Positions 12,746 through 23,700 of a stretch of 64,000 nucleotides of DNA are shown here, one piece after another. Location: NCBI GenBank assembly GCA_034359265.1, contig CP136898.1, positions 498,501-562,500 of the forward strand, given 5' to 3'. The DNA is from Canna indica. Its lineage: Eukaryota > Streptophyta > Magnoliopsida > Zingiberales > Cannaceae. A program made the position numbers and the translations under genes. The notes beneath the pieces are model-generated. The model did no database searches. It saw only the letters and a program-made list of their open reading frames with translations, and had not been told where the DNA came from. Numbering within the stretch: the first letter of the stretch is position 1; each line of letters begins with the position of its first letter.

Positions 12746-13182
12746 CTAGCTACCTACATTTATATATAACTTCTATATATCAACTTCCATGTATATTAGT
12801 TATTTGACCTTTATATAGAGAGAGAGGAATTAATTAAGAAGAGAGAGTCTAGGTTTAATTTCTTCGCTTAATCAAGTACCAGCTAGCTTATATGTATACG
12901 AGCTGAGGAGTTCATGTTTTATTATCTTCTTAAATATTGCTTCCTTTCTCTTCAATTATAACAGGAGAGAGGATAGGATCTGTATTTCCTTATATTACAT
13001 ATATATGATCAAGATTTTCATACTGACTGGCTCATTTAATTTACATGTACATAATTTCAACTTTCAACTGTTGACCTCGTTGTATAAATTAACCCCACAC
13101 AGGCACACAGCACATGGCGTTGAGGAGATTGTACGTGCATGGTGTATGATACTACAGCTAAGTACAGACATAAACGGTAAAA

Positions 13183-13190
<8 letters not shown>

Positions 13191-13234
<44 letters not shown>
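13191..13234. repeat. (GA)n microsatellite
   Basis: About 22 perfect GA units directly after an A-rich run. Confidence 0.97.
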
Positions 13235-13240
<6 letters not shown>

Positions 13241-13358
13241 GGGGCACGTCCATACATGATGGAGAGAGAGAGGGAGACAATGGCATTAATTGATGGTGCC
13301 TTTCCAAGCTGGTATCACTGATGCATCGACAGATGGAGACTGGTTGTGTTCACAGAGT

Positions 13359-13361
<3 letters not shown>

Positions 13362-13406
<45 letters not shown>
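13362..13406. repeat. (GA)n microsatellite, second tract
   Basis: About 22 GA units, only 127 bp from the first tract. A shorter gagagagaggg run lies between them. Confidence 0.97.
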
Positions 13407-13408
<2 letters not shown>

Positions 13409-14324
13409 GTAGACTGGGAGTCTGGGAGCTGCTGATATTTCCATGGTAATATTAATACTATATACAGAGAAATATATAGTATTTATCTTCAGGGATTCAT
13501 ATCAGTATTTTAATATTTTTTAATAAATTAAAATATTATTTTTAATATCTAAAATACTATTTCTTAATAAATTAAAAGCTAGTTTGAGACTTCGGTATTT
13601 GAGTTCTACTTGTATCAAACTTACGTACGCATGCACGCACGCAATCACATAGACATCCACAAACATCCCACGTGCTTTGCAAATGGCACTTACAACATTT
13701 CCATTAATTAAAATGTCGACACCGAGATCTATATAAAAATAATCAAAGATATATACATTATTGTTTTTTCTCTTAATTAGCAAGTAACAATATTAATTCC
13801 AACTTAATTTATTCATGCTTAAATATAACATAATTTAACCAATTGAAGTACATATGCAATAGCATTAGATTCCAATTGTAGTTCATTTTGATATTGTCTT
13901 CAAGTCATCTGTTGCATGTCACTCTCCTATAATTATTATATCCGTGCCGATACTAACCGGCGCGCGTAGTTGTAACACTCTATATATCCGTATCGTTATA
14001 AATATGTTATATCGTTGCGGCTGTTTTCTTTTCATCGCTTCGACCGCTCGTCTTCTCCAATGCCGCGTCGGCAAGGCTGTAATGGTAAGGATGCTCTTCA
14101 GGCACTTTGTGAATTGGTATCCTGGCACCCTAAATTTGAACTGTCCATATATTAGATCCCCGCATCTCAACCGTATAAATGTACCTACATGTGACAGTTG
14201 GAAGTTTCAATTCACAATAATAGTTGTATATGATCCTACCCACAAACCCCCTCCCTCGCGAAGCAAAAGCCCAAAAGCTATTTTATAACGGAGCATAGAG
14301 GGGGCCGAAGAGCTACGGATCGAG

Positions 14325-17174
14325 ATGGATCCCGCCGTCGTTCACGCCGATGCGAAGAAACCCGACGCCGAACACTCCGTCGACTACGCCCCCTATCCCA
14401 CGCTCACCCCTGAGGACGTCGCGCCCCCTCCGCCTCCCCCTGTCGCCGCCGGTCCCCGCGACTCCACGTCCATGCCGACGGAGCCCAACCCCTACGTCAC
14501 CCCCTCTCCGGCTTCGAAGAGTATGTGATTTAATGAGTTTTTATATTCGATCACCTCTTAACAAGCACCGTTCTTGTTTTATCCGTCGTATTGACTTCTT
14601 TCGAGAGGGCTTTATTTGATCATAATTTGGTCTTTTTTGCTTGCGGATGAGTAGATACGGTGGATACGATGCGGGATGTTCTCGGAAAATTTGGGAAGAA
14701 GGTCAGTGAAGCTGCGAAAAAGACAGAGGATATAGCCGGGGATGTTTGGCAGCACTGTGAGTGTAGCATCTATCTCAATTATGTGCAAACATTTCATCTT
14801 TTTTTGTTTTATGAATGAATTATGTATTTTTACCATTATATAATTTGGTCGAGGTTGGGATTATAGGGTGGTCTTTTTAGCAAATTACTGAGGCAACCAA
14901 CTTGGATCATGGGGAAGATTGGATCTAATTTTTTCTAGGTTTCTGCCTGTTAGAATTGGTCATATGGGAAAGAATTGGTCATATGGGAACCAGTTTAAAT
15001 TAAAGGATTATTAATTTGGAAGCCATAGTATTTGATGGAAAATGGACGAGGATTATTAGTCTGGAATTGATAGTATTTGGTGGAAAATGGAAAATTCATA
15101 TTTTCAACTGAGGCATCTATACAGACTTTGTTGACAATAAGGTGAAGTGTCGTGATATATTGAAGATGCAGCTTTGCATGAAAGATGTGGTTGAAAGGGG
15201 TTTTGTTTGTCTCTTTGGATTTCTGTGGTTTCATGCACTCAAGAGTGGCGACTAGTAACGGCAGAAACTATATTTAGCTTTGTTCATTGTTAAGTTGAAG
15301 GTTTGGTATGATAGACACTTAAATTTATTTTTCTTGGCCGCATAGTTGATTGTTTAGTTTGGTACACAGTTTTTTACAAGTTACAACGTAAATTAGCAGT
15401 GTCTCTTACTTGATAGATACTGAAATTACTTTAAAGGAAATATCATATGATTGTATATTTAAGTGAACGATGGTGCAATATATGAGGCTTTATCAAGTGT
15501 CAGATATAGATGGAGAATGCTTGCAACCTTATGGTCCTTGCTAGCAACGTGATTGTTTTATGAAAAAAAATGTTATAGAGGAACTTTGTATATTTGATCT
15601 CTAGTCTATATGCAATCTTAGGCAAGGTTAAGTGTCATCAAGTGGATTAGTATGAAACTTATGTTACACTGATTTATGATTGTACTAGTTTCAAATGTTT
15701 CAGTTGGCCAAGGTTCAGAAAGTTCTTGTAAGATGCCTAAGATTTCCTCTCTTTGGTCATATTGGAATAATTGTCACAGGATGTAGTACAATATAAGCAA
15801 CATATTAGATGCTTCATGTTGAGAAGCTGATATTGAATTTTGTTGCACAATAAGCAGAAAGATATACAGGCAGAATAGAACATATTTAAGGTTATTCTTT
15901 TTATCCTTGCCTAAATTTGTATTAGATATCACCATATTAAATTTTACTGACTGGATAAACTACCAACACTTTTTTACAGAGTTGTTCATGTCCTTATTTG
16001 CATGATTGGAGTTGTGACTTGTGACCAAGCAACATCTTTGCTCAGTCAATTGGTCTTTATATACTTCTGTTGCCCTAGATGGTTCTATAAGAAACTTTAT
16101 GGGATTATGTCCGAATAATGTTCACACAAGTTTTCTATCTCGTTTCAGTGAAGACAGGCCCAAGTGTTACTGATGCAGCCATGGGAAGGATTGCTCAGAC
16201 GTCCAAAGTCATAGCTGAAGGAGGTTATGAAAAAGTTTTCCAGCAAAGTTTTGAGGTTCTTCCAGAAGAGAAACTTATGAAGTCATATGCCTGCTATCTG
16301 TCAACATCAGCTGGTCCTGTTATGGGTGTCTTGTATCTCTCTACTGCTAAACTTGCATTCTGTAGTGACAATCCTCTCTCATATAAAGTTGGAGACAAAA
16401 CTGAGTGGAGCTATTATAAGGTACCTTCATCTTCTCCCCTGACCCATTATTTCCAGAAAATTTCTTAGGCTGATAACAGTAACTTTTGAAAGTAAAATCT
16501 CAAATTTAATTTTTCCTTGATAACTGCTGAAATATTACAACTATTGGAACCTAATCTAATTGATAACTGCTGAAATTCAATGTATGATATGCTTTCTGAC
16601 CACACACTTGAAGTTTCTTCAATTGAACTTTTTAACAGCTTGATTTTGGAAATAGTTAGTATAGCTAAAGCCTAATGGATCCCTCTTTATTCCTAAACGA
16701 AAAGGAAAAGGTAAGAGAAGAATGTTGGTGGCTACTTTAAGACTTTGCATGTCCTAGACATAACATAGAGATTAAAACTTATATCTCTTATTTTTGATGA
16801 ATTTTGAGGAAACAATAGTGTTTTCTAGTTGAGAGATTTATAAGCAGCCATTTATTGGAAATTGCCTTTTATTGACCCTTTTGAGTAGGTCATATGTGGG
16901 ATCGTTTTTTTTGCTTTTCTGAAGTCTATTCTTTTTCAATAAGAGGAGAAGCATTTGCGACAATTAAATTGTTCCTATCTTCTTGAAACTGAAACAGGTG
17001 GCAATCCCACTTCATCAGCTAAGATCAATTAATCCTGCAGCAAGCAGAGCAAATGCGGGAGAAAAGTATATTCAGGTTGTGTCTGTTGACAACCATGAGT
17101 TCTGGTTCATGGGTTTCGTCAACTATGATAGCGCTGTAAAAAATCTACTGGAAGCTGTGCAAGGTGCCCATTAA
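14325..17174 (+). CDS. GEM-like GRAM-domain protein, 248 aa
   Basis: There are four exons, 14325-14520, 14655-14756, 16149-16420 and 16998-17174 (747 nt). The protein opens with [12 protein letters not shown] and a Pro-rich segment ([11 protein letters not shown]). Next come [20 protein letters not shown] and the GRAM domain at roughly residues 129-207 ([38 protein letters not shown]), and it ends ESVVNYDSAV-like ([19 protein letters not shown]). GRAM domains bind phosphoinositides or proteins at membranes. GEM/GER-type plant proteins are linked to ABA response and, for GEM itself, to epidermal cell division and GLABRA2 expression. All junction phases agree (Asn, Leu and Lys/Val joins). Which member of the family this is cannot be decided here. 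Confidence 0.92.
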
Positions 17175-17710
17175 CCAACCTTGTTGATGCTTATAGATTT
17201 GGACTGGCACTTTGAATGACGTCTTGGTGCATATTTTTATGGTTTGAATAGCTTGAAAGTTATGCTTGGTTTGCTCATATGTTCTTATTTGTTCATTGTA
17301 CCGTACGTGGGCTGTAGATTTATACAATTGTTGTTGTCGGAAAAAACCATGCCTTGTGCATTTCTCCTTTGTCATCTCAGCTGTGAAAGACTATACCATC
17401 ATTTCTGTAAAAAATTGCGATATTTGATGTGATAAATTATAAAAGACTTGCATATTATTTTTGGCTATAGAAAATTGATATAACCTTTTGTTGGTTGAAT
17501 GTAAAAAAACTTGCTTATTTTTTGTAAAAAGTTGAATGTTAAAAAAACTTATTAAAAAACTTTCAGTTTGTAAAATTTTGTCCAAAGGTATTTTCATGTT
17601 AATTAATACAACATATCTAAATTCTAAAGTTCAAACTGTGGTGGTTTTTCATGCGATTTTTTAAATTAAAAATGAATGATCTTTTAACAAATTGTTATAA
17701 TAGCAATTAC

Positions 17711-17745
<35 letters not shown>

Positions 17746-18049
17746 AATAGCAATTACTAGTTTCAATAGTATGTTATGAATGTTATCATATATCTTCAAG
17801 TTACAAACTTTATCTTTAATGCAACAAACTAGTATTTTAAAACTATTAATAATTTAATATATTATCTTTAATTAAGACAATGTTAATTTATATTTTATAA
17901 TCCAGCAACTAGTATTTATATTTTATAATCCATGATTCAAATTCGAACAAAAGCTCATCAAGATTACGTGGCAGTGATCAGAGTGTGCTAGAAAATAAAA
18001 TATCTAAAAAGCCCATTAAAGAGACACCTTAAAAAAACCTTTAATTAAA
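17175..18049. other. 3' UTR and AT-rich intergenic DNA
   Basis: The GEM-like 3' UTR probably covers the first 250 bp. After about 17450 the DNA is very AT-rich with many poly-A and poly-T runs. A (TA)n microsatellite lies at about 17711-17737. No coding signal. Confidence 0.55.
17711..17737. repeat. (TA)n microsatellite
   Basis: Perfect TA repeat followed by tgtatgtataa. Confidence 0.9.
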
Positions 18050-19195
18050 TACACTAATTAGATCGCCATCGCGCCTTCAACCGATCCATTTCCTTCCTCT
18101 AACCCTTTATGTCGATGGCGATGGCGATTTCCGAGTACCACTTTGTTCGGGCGATGCCCTTCTACGATCACTTCCGTTTCGCTTCGAGATCCCGTTCCCT
18201 CTAGATGATTCACAACTATCGGAGAGGGTGGAGGCGTCCCTCCATCAGATCCGCCCTCATCACCGAGCCGGAAAATTTCGAGGTCGATCGCGAGGTTCGT
18301 CGGGAGCTACGGCCTCATGAACATCACAAGGTCCTTCCTCCCTGATGTCATTTGGCCTATTTTTCTTGAAATATTTCTTCGTACGGAGAATCTTTAGATA
18401 TTTTCTTGATAGGGTTTCGGTCAAATCTTTATTTACGATCACGTTTATTTGTTCGTATTTGGTGCTATATTTTTGAGTTTATGAGATTTTCTCTGTAAGA
18501 GTCTCCCTTCATCTGTGAATATTCAGTACTAATCAAGCAATTACGATGTCTCTAATATAAATAATCTGTTCTTGTCTTCTTTATGTATTTTTTGGATTTT
18601 TTGAAAGTTGTTTTTGAATACTTAGCATTTATTCCATTTTGTGAGGCAGACATTACGAATACCATTTCATGGCAAGTAAGTAGAGATTTATTTTTGTGGG
18701 TTACTCTGACTTGCTAGATTGTGATGTTTTTCCATACAACATCTGAACTCTTAACTACTTGAGATGCTTTCTTCTAAAGGATTTTTTAAAATACATTTCA
18801 GCTCGACTTTCATGCTGCAAGAGAATGAGAAATGAACCTCAATCTAGTTTTGACAAATATACTATTGATATTACCGTGGCATTTTCACATAATATCATTT
18901 ATATATAGTACTTCCTAATCGGAAGCATGTCCTTGTCAATCCAATTCTGTGTTTTATATGTTTTCTTTTAGATGAATTATTGTATACCGTTCTATGCCTA
19001 GTTAAGTAATTTTTTTAGCAAGATAGGACTATCCATTAGCCCCTTGTAATGTTAATTTGTGGCTTATTATTAGATCAGCACTTGTTTGGAGTTTTTTAGA
19101 GTTCTAGTCTTCATAGTTAAACAATTTTGCTAGAGTACACTTGATGTGAAATTCGTATGAGAGAACTAGATAAAAGAAATCTAAACAAAAAGGAC
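18050..19195 (+). pseudogene. plus-strand degenerate copy of a duplicated gene (left inverted arm)
   Basis: An ATG-rich start (atgtcgatggcgatggcg at 18109) opens about 220 bp of GC-rich exon-like DNA that hits TAG after about 31 codons and shifts frame. A potential GT donor follows near 18331, then intron-like DNA. The whole stretch is the reverse complement, with many point changes and gaps, of pieces of 28670-31800. For example 18905-19195 matches 28925-28670, and 18640-18860 matches 29770-29455. The kinase-like exons present in the other arm (30984-31247) are missing here, so this copy is internally deleted. Confidence 0.7.
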
Positions 19196-20159
19196 ACTAG
19201 GAAGGAGACTGCCAGATCTGGGAGTCAAAGTTTTGATTGACACATCTTCATCATGCAAGTTTGAACTGTTCTCAAAGAAGAGAGAAATCAAGACCAAAAA
19301 ACATGTACGGATCCAAGAATTTGAGGCGTGGTTTTAGTTTTTATTTCAGAACTTGGAAAAGCGTGAACCAATCAGATTTGCATGAAAACAAATATACATA
19401 TCAAGTATATATAAAAGTCTATGTATAAATTTTTTAAAATATTGATAAACTTAGGGTAAAATTACTACATCCTCAATTATTGAGGAAATAATAAACTTAT
19501 GCAAAAATAAGCCAACTAAAATATGCATATAAATCCAATCATTACACTCTGGTTAGTTCAATAGTTGACTTGATGATGGGCTTATAGATCATGGAATACA
19601 TATCGCTATCATACAACCACGTCAACTGATGATGTGGCAATGCTTTTTTTAGAAAAAAATATTTTCATAAACCTAACCCTATTAAAGATCTAACCCCATC
19701 CAACTCAAGTTGGGCTGGGTTTCTAGTTTATCTTAAACACAAGTACCAAACCCCAGAAAAACCTAACATAGGTGATTGTGCTAGTTGTGAGTTGCTTCAG
19801 GTATCTTTTTGCTTCATATTGTTGTTACCCTTCTTATGTGTGTGTCTTTGTGTGCTTATGAATATTCTTATGCAAACATCTCTTTGTTTATACATATTGT
19901 TGGTTTTCTTTGTTATTATGCTGGGTACATGAGGATAAATTCATGGTAAAAAAAAAGTATTTAGGTGATGCTTTCAGGGATTTTGTTCTTTTTAATCTTT
20001 AATATTCATGAGAATAAATTCTTGGCAAAAAAAGGTATTTAGGTGATGCTTTAGGGTTATCAGAGCTTCTTTCAAGGTACACATACTTTGCTTAATACTT
20101 TGTTTTATACGCACTTAGACTAGGGCGCATAAATTGCTTTCTTTAAACGAACCTTAAGA
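19196..20159. other. AT-rich DNA between pseudogene arm and viral element
   Basis: No gene is supported. A diverged direct duplication with about 80-bp spacing occurs at 19927-20060, in which the unit ggtatttaggtgatgcttt recurs. A tatcagagctt string near 20058 resembles a tRNA-Met primer site but stands alone. Confidence 0.5.
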
Positions 20160-20355
20160 TAATGGAAATTCCAAACGTCAAGACTTTCAAAGTCCAAGCT
20201 ATTCTGGATACCGGAGCCACAGTCTGCTGTATTGACCAAGACTCTATACCATCAGAGTCTCTGGAACCAAGCGCATTTCCCATTCAAATTAATGGGGTTA
20301 ATTCTCAGCAAGTGGCCAAGATGAGATTAAAAGGTGGACTAATGAGTATTGAGGA
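20160..20355 (+). repeat. duplicated protease-region fragment 1 of the viral element
   Basis: This 196-bp stretch copies 23936-24131 without a difference that I can see. It carries the retroviral-type aspartic protease motif ILDTGA. It joins fragment 2 inside a gaggaaa string shared by both sources, so the junction has microhomology. Confidence 0.92.
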
Positions 20356-20602
20356 AACATAAAAACTCCCGGAATTATCTTCAAAGAAGCAACATCCAAG
20401 GCCGCATTAGAACCAGTAAGTGAGGAGGACATCACTTCTATATACCAAGGGATACATAAAGGAAGAAGAGTCCTGAATAGACTCTACAATATGGAGATAG
20501 TAATGGAAATTCCAAACGTCAAGACTTTCAAAGTCCAAGCTATTCTGGATACCGGAGCCACAGTCTGCTGTATTGACCAAGACTCTATACCATCAGAGTC
20601 TC
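20356..20602 (+). repeat. duplicated protease-region fragment 2 of the viral element
   Basis: This 247-bp stretch copies 23791-24037 with a single visible change (gcaaca for gcagca). It repeats the protease start again, so that segment exists three times in the element. It ends abruptly at 20602 where ORF2 sequence begins. Confidence 0.92.
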
Positions 20603-20797
20603 AAAGAAAAATCCATAAAAAGTCTAGCAAACCCTGAAGATCTTGCGAGCTCTATAGACTCGCTTACAAAGGATCTGCAAAAACTACAACTGGGTGAACA
20701 ACCCAAAGTTGCAATTCCAAAACTTAAGGGAAAATTATACGTATTCAAAGACCCTAAGATCATTTTGGAAGAAGAAAAATCTAAACTGAGAAAATGA
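20603..20797 (+). pseudogene. badnavirus-like ORF2 (virion-associated protein), 3' part only
   Basis: The open frame from the junction to the TGA at 20795-20797 gives about 64 residues rich in Lys, Leu and Glu (for example SIDSLTKDLQKLQLGEQ and ILEEEKSKLRK). This fits the C-terminal part of the small nucleic-acid-binding, virion-associated protein that precedes the badnavirus polyprotein. The N-terminal half is replaced by protease-region DNA. The stop overlaps the ORF3 start as atga, the arrangement used for leaky scanning in this virus group. Assignment rests on position and composition. Confidence 0.7.
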
Positions 20798-23700
20798 GTA
20801 CCACAAGAACTGAAGTGGCTCCCCCAAGGGCTTCGATTTCCAACCAAGGAAACCTACAGCCAACTATCGATGACCAGATCCGTGGTTATCGATTAGCCAG
20901 CAGATTGCGCCATTCGGCACAACGGCGCCTCTCCTCAAGGTCTACTGGACGGACCTTTAACAGAAATCTAGAATCACAAATTGACCCAGAAGCGGAGTTA
21001 TCCATCTCTCAATACCAGAGAGCACAACAAGTACCCGCCGAGACCCTGTACCAAGCAGGCTGGGCAGAAAGACAACACAGAGTATACCAACACTACTCTG
21101 ACGAAAGAATTCTAGTCACTGAAGGAGCACAAGTGGAGCTCCCCTTTATCACCGACCAAAGCTACAACCTGCTAGTCCAAGCAGGACTCCAGCACCTTCA
21201 CATGGGAATGGTAATGATAAGACTTCAGACTCTCCATCGCAGAAATGCGGGAGTAAACGCACTGGTTCTACTTAGAGATACCAGATGGGCTGATGACAGA
21301 GCAGTCATTAGCTCCATGGAGATTGATCTTTCCACGGGAATCCAACTAGCCTATGCAGCACCCGATATGACTCTGAGTATCCATGACTTTAGAGAACATA
21401 TCCAGCTGGTAATTCAAACACACGGCTACGAAGGTTGGCAAGGAGGCGAAAGCAACCTCCTATTATCCAGGTCCTTAATCGGACGGCTGTCGAACAATAG
21501 TCACACGAATTTCCGCTACAATGTTCAGCATGTAGCAGACCATCTTGCAAGCAGAGGAATCAGGGCAATCCCAGGACAGCCCAGAACCACAGCAAGTCTC
21601 CAAGGGAGACAATGGATAATTAGACCAGCACTTCTACCAAACCCTCAGAATCCACAAGTGGCAAACATTCAAACCAGATCTGACGGAGCTCTTATGCTCA
21701 ACTTCACCGACTATACAACCGCCCCTGACACAACAACAAGGCTAACAGAGCTAGAAGATGATCTAGCACAAGAATCAGTCAATGTCTTAACCTGTACTGA
21801 TGAAGATTTCTGGTTATTTGAAGAACAAGAAAAAGATTGGGATGACACCTATGATTATACACACCAAGAAGAAGAAGAGGCTCTCCAAAGCCTCTGGACA
21901 TTGCAAGCAGATGATGAAGAAGCGGATACTGAAGTACCTCCCAAATGGGATGCCCCTCCCAAGTGGGATACTTCAGAAGAAGAAGATGACTCCTCGGATT
22001 TCTACAACTATTATGCTGAGAAATATGATACATTTAGACAAGCGGAAGATGAACAAACAGCATATACAGTAGAGCTTGACTACCCGATGATCAAGGAGTT
22101 AATTCAGAAGACTGAGAAGAATCAAAAGGTTGAGACTGCTTTCTCAACTGCTGAATCCAGCACAACTAGGGTCCCTAGAGAACCCATTATGGGACCTGCT
22201 CAGTACCCCCCAGGACGAGTAACAACACAGTTACCACAGAATATACCTACCATAGCTTCAAGGGTAGGAAAACTAAGAGGAGGATATTCTAAATATTACT
22301 CTGAAGTTTACAACCTTCCCACAGCTCAAGTGAATGCAGGAGCAATTCTAGTGCTACCTGAACATGTTGGCCAGTATGCTGATGTAATATCTCGATGGGA
22401 ATCCATTACACTGAACCTTCTGAATGAAAGGAACTGGCCGGATAACAAGTCTAAAATGTGTTATGTGGAAAACCTACTTGGAGAAATTGAAAAGAAGGCC
22501 TGGATTCAATGGAGAATGGCCTACCCTGCTGAGTACGATGAGATCACGGGAATCGCTGAAGATCCTCAGAACATTTTATCACAAGTAAGGCGAATGTTCA
22601 TGATGGAAGACCCTACCACTGGGTCAACAGAAGAGCAGACCCGTGCTTACGAAGATCTTGAACGACTCTCTTGTCATAACATTAAAGATCTCCTTAGCTA
22701 CATTAATGACTACAAAATATTGGCAGCAAAATCAGGAAGACTGTTCATGTCTACAGAAATTTCAGACAAATTCTTCAAGAAAATGCCGCCTATTTTGGGA
22801 AGAGAACTAGAGGCAGCATTCTTTGCTAAGTACCCTGGCTGTCAAGTTGGTCTATTTCCTAGAATCCACTTCACGTACAACTACATAGAAGACCAGTGTA
22901 AGAAAGCTGCTCTAGCCAGAGGATTGAAAAACTTATCAATCTGTGCTCAGATACCCATACCTGGGTACTACCAAAAGGAGAAGAAATACGGTTTGCGAAA
23001 ATCGACATCATACAAGGGCAAACCTCACAACACTCATATAAGAATCTTTAAAAAGAAGTATGCAGACAAAGTTCGAAAGTGCAAATGTTTCATTTGCGGG
23101 GAGGAAGGACACTTCGCCCGCGACTGTAAAGGAAAGCATGGAAACATTGCACGAGCTACTGTCATTGAGAACTTAGACCTCACCAACGACTGGGATGTCG
23201 TCTCGGTCGATTTAGATGAGCCTGATAGTGAAGGAATCTGCTCCTTATCTGAAGGTGAATCAGGACATGCGACAAAGCTTGCCATTGACTATAATGACTA
23301 CCCATTTGAAACAGCATTAGTAGTCACCACAAAAGATCAACCAGAATACTCATGGCGAGTAACAGTAACACTACCTACTGAAATGAGAGAATGCACCCAT
23401 ACATGGGAGGACAACACAGATGTCACAAAAGGCTGCGACAAATGTACAATATGCAAAGAGCCTACGAACCCGAATATGCGCTCTCACTGCAGAAAATGCT
23501 TGATAACAGCATGCCCCATGTGTTCGAGGTTCAGCCTCGGACGGAAAATCATCATCAAGAGAGCACCACTCAAACCGTATGATGAGAAGGATACTCTGAT
23601 CAAGGAACTCCTAGAGTATGTCACATTTCTCTTGAATGAAAATGAGCGAGTTAAGCAAGAACTCGTTGATAACCAACTATCCAGAGACCTTAAAAATCTG

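Larger units (their letters stand above)
12746..14324. other. intergenic DNA with microsatellites; GEM-like promoter at the right end
   Basis: AT-rich DNA with two long GA repeats (listed separately). The last 100 bp before 14325 become GC-richer and probably hold the GEM-like 5' UTR. The ORF at 13944-14288 has no recognisable domain. Confidence 0.5.

Noticed and set aside
13944..14288. 114-codon ORF upstream of the GEM-like gene
   Set aside because: No recognisable family, and it overlaps the probable promoter of that gene.
20055..20070. tatcagagctt as a viral or LTR primer-binding site
   Set aside because: It matches only part of the tRNA-Met complement, has an extra T in ggttatcag, and no viral non-coding region or LTR is adjacent.
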